This document shows, one piece after another, positions 5,615-8,831 of a stretch of 8,831 nt of DNA. The position numbers and the translations under genes are program-made. The stretch comes from Bacteroidia bacterium. GTDB lineage: Bacteria > Bacteroidota > Bacteroidia > Bacteroidales > UBA932. Within the stretch, counting starts at the first letter, position 1. The number at the start of each line of letters is the position of its first letter. Location: NCBI GenBank assembly GCA_025996715.1, contig BNTQ01000107.1:1-8831 (forward strand), read 5' to 3'. The notes beneath the pieces were generated by a model, which was given only the letters and a program-made list of their open reading frames with translations, had not been told where the DNA came from and ran no database searches.

Positions 5615-5867
5615 ATAGTATGTTATTGCTATCGTCTTATGGGTGTATGTAGTATGCTTTTGTCTTATTTTATGCGGTTTTGTGGCTATTATGTAAGGTG
5701 TATTTAATCAATATTCAACTTTTCACCCACTATTGTATTGGGTCAGTCAAAAAAATGCAACTAAAATCCAAGCAAATTTAACTTTTTGAACGTTTTGTTT
5801 TGTTTTACCAATCGGCAAAAATCATTCGTAACTCGTTGAAAATCAGGCAAAAATATAGTGTTTTTCT

Positions 5868-6263
5868 GTGTGTTTAAAATGTACAAAATGTTTTGTGCCC
5901 CATACAAGCCGCGCAGGTGCGCTCAAACCCTGGGAGTACCAACAAATTTTGGAACGCTACAAGTGGGGAATTATCATTCACGCCCACAGCAAAAAAATCA
6001 CTCAAAGCGTGTCGTTGGCTATTGAGAGCAAGGCGTTTTGCGATGGATATTATTTTGCGCTGGCTTTCAACGATTGCAGTTTGTGCGCCCAATGCGCAGG
6101 CAACACAGGGCAACCCTGCCGCCACCCCAAGCGTGCGCGCCCCGCATTCCACAGCGTAGGCATCGACGTATTTGCCACCGCCCGCAAATTTGACCTCCCC
6201 ATCGAAACACTCTCCGCGCCCGACGATGAGCAAAATTGGTATTCGGCAGTGTTTGTGGAGTAG
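5868..6263 (+). pseudogene. DUF2284 predicted metal-binding protein, 5'-truncated
   Basis: The frame opens after a TAG at 5856 and gives at most 131 codons with a GTG start. The C-terminal half is a clear DUF2284 match: CSLCAQCAGNTGQPCRHPKR (about 71-90), then ARPAFHSVGIDV. That is the Cys-x2-Cys-x2-Cys ... PCRHP signature of this predicted Fe-S or metal-binding family. The segment PHTSRAGALKPWEYQQILER (about 11-30) corresponds to the stretch after the conserved Cys-Pro-Pro motif. Family members are usually about 170-220 residues with further cysteines before that motif, and those are missing here. The homology fades just where the phage end is expected, so I infer that prophage insertion removed the 5' half. 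Alternatively it decayed earlier or is expressed from a GTG. The function is unknown at the biochemical level. Confidence 0.72.
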
Positions 6264-6443
6264 TTTTGTAAAGTCGCAACCGATAATTGTGTTGTGGCAA
6301 AGGTTCTAAGAATTATTTTCTCTCAAAATTACGCTGCAAAAATACACTTTTCTCCAAAAAAAACAAATTATTTGCCACTTTTAAGTACGACTTTGTGAGT
6401 AGAAGCAAAGGTAAAAACAGCAACTTTATACCCCCGATTTGAA

Positions 6444-6464
6444 ACAAAATGATTATCATTTTGT
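6444..6464. promoter_or_regulatory. Perfect 21-bp palindrome resembling a Fur box
   Basis: ACAAAATGAT (6444-6453) and ATCATTTTGT (6455-6464) are exact inverted copies around a single T. The core AATGATTATCATT closely resembles the E. coli Fur consensus GATAATGATAATCATTATC. It lies between two convergent genes, downstream of both, so it is not an obvious promoter operator. It could instead act as a weak RNA hairpin. Confidence 0.45.
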
Positions 6465-6493
6465 ACTTTTTGGATTCTAATGGTCAAAAAGTA
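6464..6493 (-). terminator. 9-bp inverted repeat just after the phosphorylase stop
   Basis: TACTTTTTG (6464-6472) pairs exactly with CAAAAAGTA (6485-6493) around a 12-nt loop. On the minus strand the stem begins a few bases after the alpha-glucan phosphorylase stop codon (6497). It is AT-rich with no following T-run, so it would be a weak terminator. The rest of the gap 6264-6443 is A/T-rich and shows nothing I can name; it contains a minus-strand TACCTTTG (6413-6406) without a matching -33 element. Confidence 0.4.
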
Positions 6494-6496
6494 GGA

Positions 6497-8831
6497 TTAT
6501 ATCCACCGCACCAGCGCAAAATCTTGGCGATGGGGTAGCAATTCGTTCTTGGCAAAAAGGCGAATGCCTGCAAAGTAAGCACCCGGTTGCTCCGGCATGG
6601 GGGCTGCCGAATAAGTAACCACACTGCCTTTTTGTGAAATGCAAGCGAGGGGTATTTTTCTGCGAATTTTCATTTTGTCATTCACGGCTTCGGCAAGCAC
6701 CAACTCTACGCCCACATCACTACTGTCGAGAGAATCGATGTCCAATTGCACCGATATTTCGTAATTCTTGCCCAACATAATTTGCTTTGTGGATTCATTA
6801 AAACGTTGTGCCGACAACACTTCGATGCTGTCCCACAAGCGGCTCACTTTGCGTTTCCACTCGGTTATTTCTTTTGCAATTTGAAAATTATTTTTGCTCA
6901 AAGCAAGGTGTCGTTGGCTCAATTTGCTGTAAAAACGGTCTTCGTAGTCCTGCAACATACGGTTGGTGGTGAAGTTGGACGCCACTTTGGCAATAGTGTT
7001 TTTTATCGTATCAATCCACGCTTTGGGCAATCCGTTTTTGTCGCGGTCGTAGAAGGTGGGTGCTATTTCATTTTCGATGAGACTATACAAAGTTTCGGCA
7101 TCCAACTCGTCCTGAAAGTTGTCGTCGTCGTAGGCGCGCTCCATAGGTAATGCCCAGCCTGCACCTTTTTGGTAGCCTTCGACCCACCAACCATCGAGCA
7201 CCGAGAGGTTCATCACGCCGTTCATCACTGCTTTTTCGCCGCTGGTGCCCGATGCCTCCAAGGGGCGCGTGGGGGTGTTCATCCAAACATCCACGCCCTG
7301 CGTCATTTTGCGGGCGATGCGAATGTCGTAGTTTTGCAAAAAAACAATTTTACCCAAAAACTCGGGACGTTTTGAAATTTCTACAATCATACGAATCAAG
7401 TCTTGGCCTGCTTTGTCGGCGGGGTGCGCCTTGCCGGCAAATACAAACTGCACGGGCATTTTGGGATTGTTGACCAAAGTGTTGAGGCGGTCGAGATTTT
7501 TGAACAACAAATGTGCGCGTTTGTAAGTAGCAAAGCGGCGGGCAAAACCTATGGTCAAAATATCGTCGCGCAGTGTTTCTTTGATTTCCACCAACTGGCG
7601 CGGGGTGTGGTAATTGAGCGTTTTGCTAATGCTAAAACGATGGCGAATTTCTTTGACCAATTTGCCGCGCAATTTGTTGCGGATGTTCCAAATTTGTTCG
7701 TCGGGCACTTCATAAATTTTGTCAAAACAAGATTTATCGTAGTGGTGTGTTGGAAATTCGTTGCCAAATACTTTTTCGTGCACGTCTTTCCAAAGACCCG
7801 ACGTCCACGTTTCGTAGTGCACGCCGTTGGTAACGTAGCCAATGTGAAGTTCTTCGGGATAATAGCCGGGCCACAATCCTTTGAGAATGTCGCGGCTCAC
7901 TTCGCCGTGCAGCCAACTCACGCCGTTCACTTCTTGCGAACAATTGCAGGCGAGATTGCTCATCGAAAATTTTTCGTTGGGGTCGTTGACATTGATTTTT
8001 CCCAATTTTATCACTTCCTCCCAGGTGGTTTTGAGGCGGGCGGGATAGTGCGAAATGTAGGTGCGCAACATCCCTTCGTCAAAGGCGTCGTGCCCTGCCG
8101 GAACAGGCGTGTGCGTGGTAAACAGCGATGATGCGCGGGTTACCTCCAAGGCTTCGGTGAACAATAAATTGTGGTTTTGAACATACTCGCGCACGCGCTC
8201 CAAGCCCATAAAGGCGGCGTGTCCTTCGTTGCAGTGATACACATCGGCTTCGATGCCCAATTTGCGCAACGCGCGAATGCCGCCTGTGCCCAATATCAAT
8301 TCTTGCTTCAAACGATTTTCCCAACTGCCGCCGTAGAGTTGATGCGTGATGGGGCGGTCTTCGGGCAAGTTGTCTTCAAAGTCGGTGTCGAGCAAATAGA
8401 GTTCGGTGCGCCCCACATCGGTGCGCCATATACGCGCATATACATTGCGCCCGGGCATAGCAATAGCAATGGTTTGCCACACTCCATCGGCATCGCGCAC
8501 AGGTTGGGCAGGTATTTTCATAAAATCCTGCTCGTCATATTGCGCCTCTTGCGCTCCGGTGGCAGAGAGTTTTTGGGTAAAATATCCGTAGCGGTAGAGC
8601 AATCCCACGCCTACCATGGGCACGTTTTTGTCGCTGGCTTCTTTCAAATAATCGCCTGCCAAAATTCCCAAACCACCCGAATAAATTTTGAGCGAAGTGT
8701 GCAAACCATACTCCATACTAAAATAGGCAATTTTGTAGTCGTTTGCCGAAGATGGCTCAGGTATTGGTTTTCCGTAATCGGCATTGCCCAAATGAGTGAG
8801 CATTCGCGGCGATTTTTGCTCCATATAAATG
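6497..8831 (-). CDS. glgP: Alpha-glucan (glycogen/maltodextrin) phosphorylase, GT35, 5' end outside window
   Basis: This enzyme cleaves alpha-1,4-glucans with phosphate to glucose 1-phosphate, in the cytoplasm, during storage-glucan breakdown. Counting from the internal Met at 8824, KIAYFSMEYGLHTSLKIYSG (31-50) and LGILAGDYLK form the start of the catalytic core. HTPVPAGHDAF lies at 238-248, GFARRFATYKRAHLL at 426-440 and EASGTSGEKAVMNG at 523-536. K531 is the expected pyridoxal-phosphate lysine, and LDGWWVEGY follows. The length and motifs fit the shorter AgpA/TIGR02094-type branch, not the plant/animal-like branch. Members normally have about 100 residues (DUF3417) before this core. The frame is still open through 8825-8831, so the Met at 8824 is probably internal and the gene continues to the right. 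In Bacteroidota this domain can also be fused behind a glycogen synthase domain, which cannot be checked here. The gene is ordinary host chromosome. Confidence 0.92.
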   Translation of the reverse strand, partial: IYMEQKSPRMLTHLGNADYGKPIPEPSSANDYKIAYFSMEYGLHTSLKIYSGGLGILAGDYLKEASDKNVPMVGVGLLYRYGYFTQKLSATGAQEAQYDEQDFMKIPAQPVRDADGVWQTIAIAMPGRNVYARIWRTDVGRTELYLLDTDFEDNLPEDRPITHQLYGGSWENRLKQELILGTGGIRALRKLGIEADVYHCNEGHAAFMGLERVREYVQNHNLLFTEALEVTRASSLFTTHTPVPAGHDAFDEGMLRTYISHYPARLKTTWEEVIKLGKINVNDPNEKFSMSNLACNCSQEVNGVSWLHGEVSRDILKGLWPGYYPEELHIGYVTNGVHYETWTSGLWKDVHEKVFGNEFPTHHYDKSCFDKIYEVPDEQIWNIRNKLRGKLVKEIRHRFSISKTLNYHTPRQLVEIKETLRDDILTIGFARRFATYKRAHLLFKNLDRLNTLVNNPKMPVQFVFAGKAHPADKAGQDLIRMIVEISKRPEFLGKIVFLQNYDIRIARKMTQGVDVWMNTPTRPLEASGTSGEKAVMNGVMNLSVLDGWWVEGYQKGAGWALPMERAYDDDNFQDELDAETLYSLIENEIAPTFYDRDKNGLPKAWIDTIKNTIAKVASNFTTNRMLQDYEDRFYSKLSQRHLALSKNNFQIAKEITEWKRKVSRLWDSIEVLSAQRFNESTKQIMLGKNYEISVQLDIDSLDSSDVGVELVLAEAVNDKMKIRRKIPLACISQKGSVVTYSAAPMPEQPGAYFAGIRLFAKNELLPHRQDFALVRWI

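Larger units (their letters stand above)
5288..5867. other. Gene-free region at the likely phage left end
   Basis: No convincing gene is present. Open frames on either strand cross the hairpins and the 12-bp repeat, and their products are low-complexity. Repeated short words include ATGTAGTA at 5490-5497 and 5647-5654, with an inverted copy at 5376-5383. TTTGTACC occurs twice (near 5426 and 5479) with a related TTTGTACACC near 5294, and TAGTATG occurs twice (5616-5622 and 5650-5656). Three perfect hairpins are listed separately. Transposable phages carry several transposase-binding sites within about 200 bp of each end, so some of these words may be such sites. Part of the right side may already be host sequence. 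Confidence 0.55.
1..5885 (-). mobile_element. Left (early) end of a Mu-like transposable prophage; right-hand boundary approximate
   Basis: The order is repressor, divergent small HTH protein, MuA-like transposase, MuB-like ATPase, then further early genes. This is the established left-end layout of Mu-like transposable phages, read here on the minus strand, so the phage left end lies to the right in this window. The element continues past position 1. Its outer end must lie between the repressor stop (5287) and the recognisable part of the truncated DUF2284 gene (about 5890). Mu-family elements end in 5'-TG...CA-3'; CA ends at 5885 and 5758 are both possible, and the coordinate given is only a guess. 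The type of element is well supported. Whether it is a complete prophage or a remnant cannot be seen, because the late genes are outside the window. Confidence 0.75.

Noticed and set aside
5874..6233. A 119-codon minus-strand frame opposite the DUF2284 fragment
   Set aside because: The + strand frame carries the conserved Cys and PCRHP motif; the minus frame is its shadow.
6406..6413. Minus-strand TACCTTTG as a promoter -7 box
   Set aside because: No TTG element lies 19-21 bp upstream and no minus-strand gene follows before the phage junction.
7403..8131. A 242-codon open frame on the + strand, opposite the alpha-glucan phosphorylase
   Set aside because: It lies entirely antisense to a well-conserved enzyme, has a biased Phe/Val-rich composition typical of a complement shadow, and has no recognisable domain.

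Overview
The window looks like the left (early) end of a Mu-like transposable prophage joined to a chromosomal locus of a member of the Bacteroidota. The phylum call rests on promoters of the TTTG-N19/20-TANNTTTG kind, the lack of clear Shine-Dalgarno sequences, moderate G+C with A/T-rich intergenic gaps, and a GlgP-type alpha-glucan phosphorylase whose C-terminus resembles Bacteroidota enzymes as I remember them. The genus cannot be given.

Phage part (1 to roughly 5.7-5.9 kb). A leftward early operon starts from a promoter near 4.52 kb. It encodes a small protein with two helix-turn-helix (HTH) units in tandem (Ner-like position), a MuA-type DDE transposase, a MuB-type AAA ATPase, a second RecA-like ATPase, and the start of a small gene with a DUF551-like motif that runs off the left edge. 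Diverging from it is a HTH-S24 (LexA/CI-like) repressor on the + strand. The 115 bp between the two transcription units holds a perfect 9-bp dyad inside the early promoter, a likely operator. This matches the Mu layout of repressor / ner / A / B. Unlike the classical Mu repressor, this one has the Ala-Gly, Ser and Lys set needed for self-cleavage, so DNA damage may induce the phage.

Junction (5288-5867). This stretch has no genes. It carries three perfect hairpins, a 12-bp tandem repeat and several short repeated motifs. I read it as the phage left end with its transposase-binding sites and terminators. The exact end is not resolved.

Host part (about 5.87 kb onward). First comes a 5'-truncated DUF2284 (predicted Fe-S/metal-binding) gene, which the prophage may have split. 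A gap with a perfect 21-bp Fur-like palindrome and a second 9-bp inverted repeat follows. Last is a convergent alpha-glucan phosphorylase gene on the - strand, cut by the right window edge. The host genes have no evident functional link to the phage genes.
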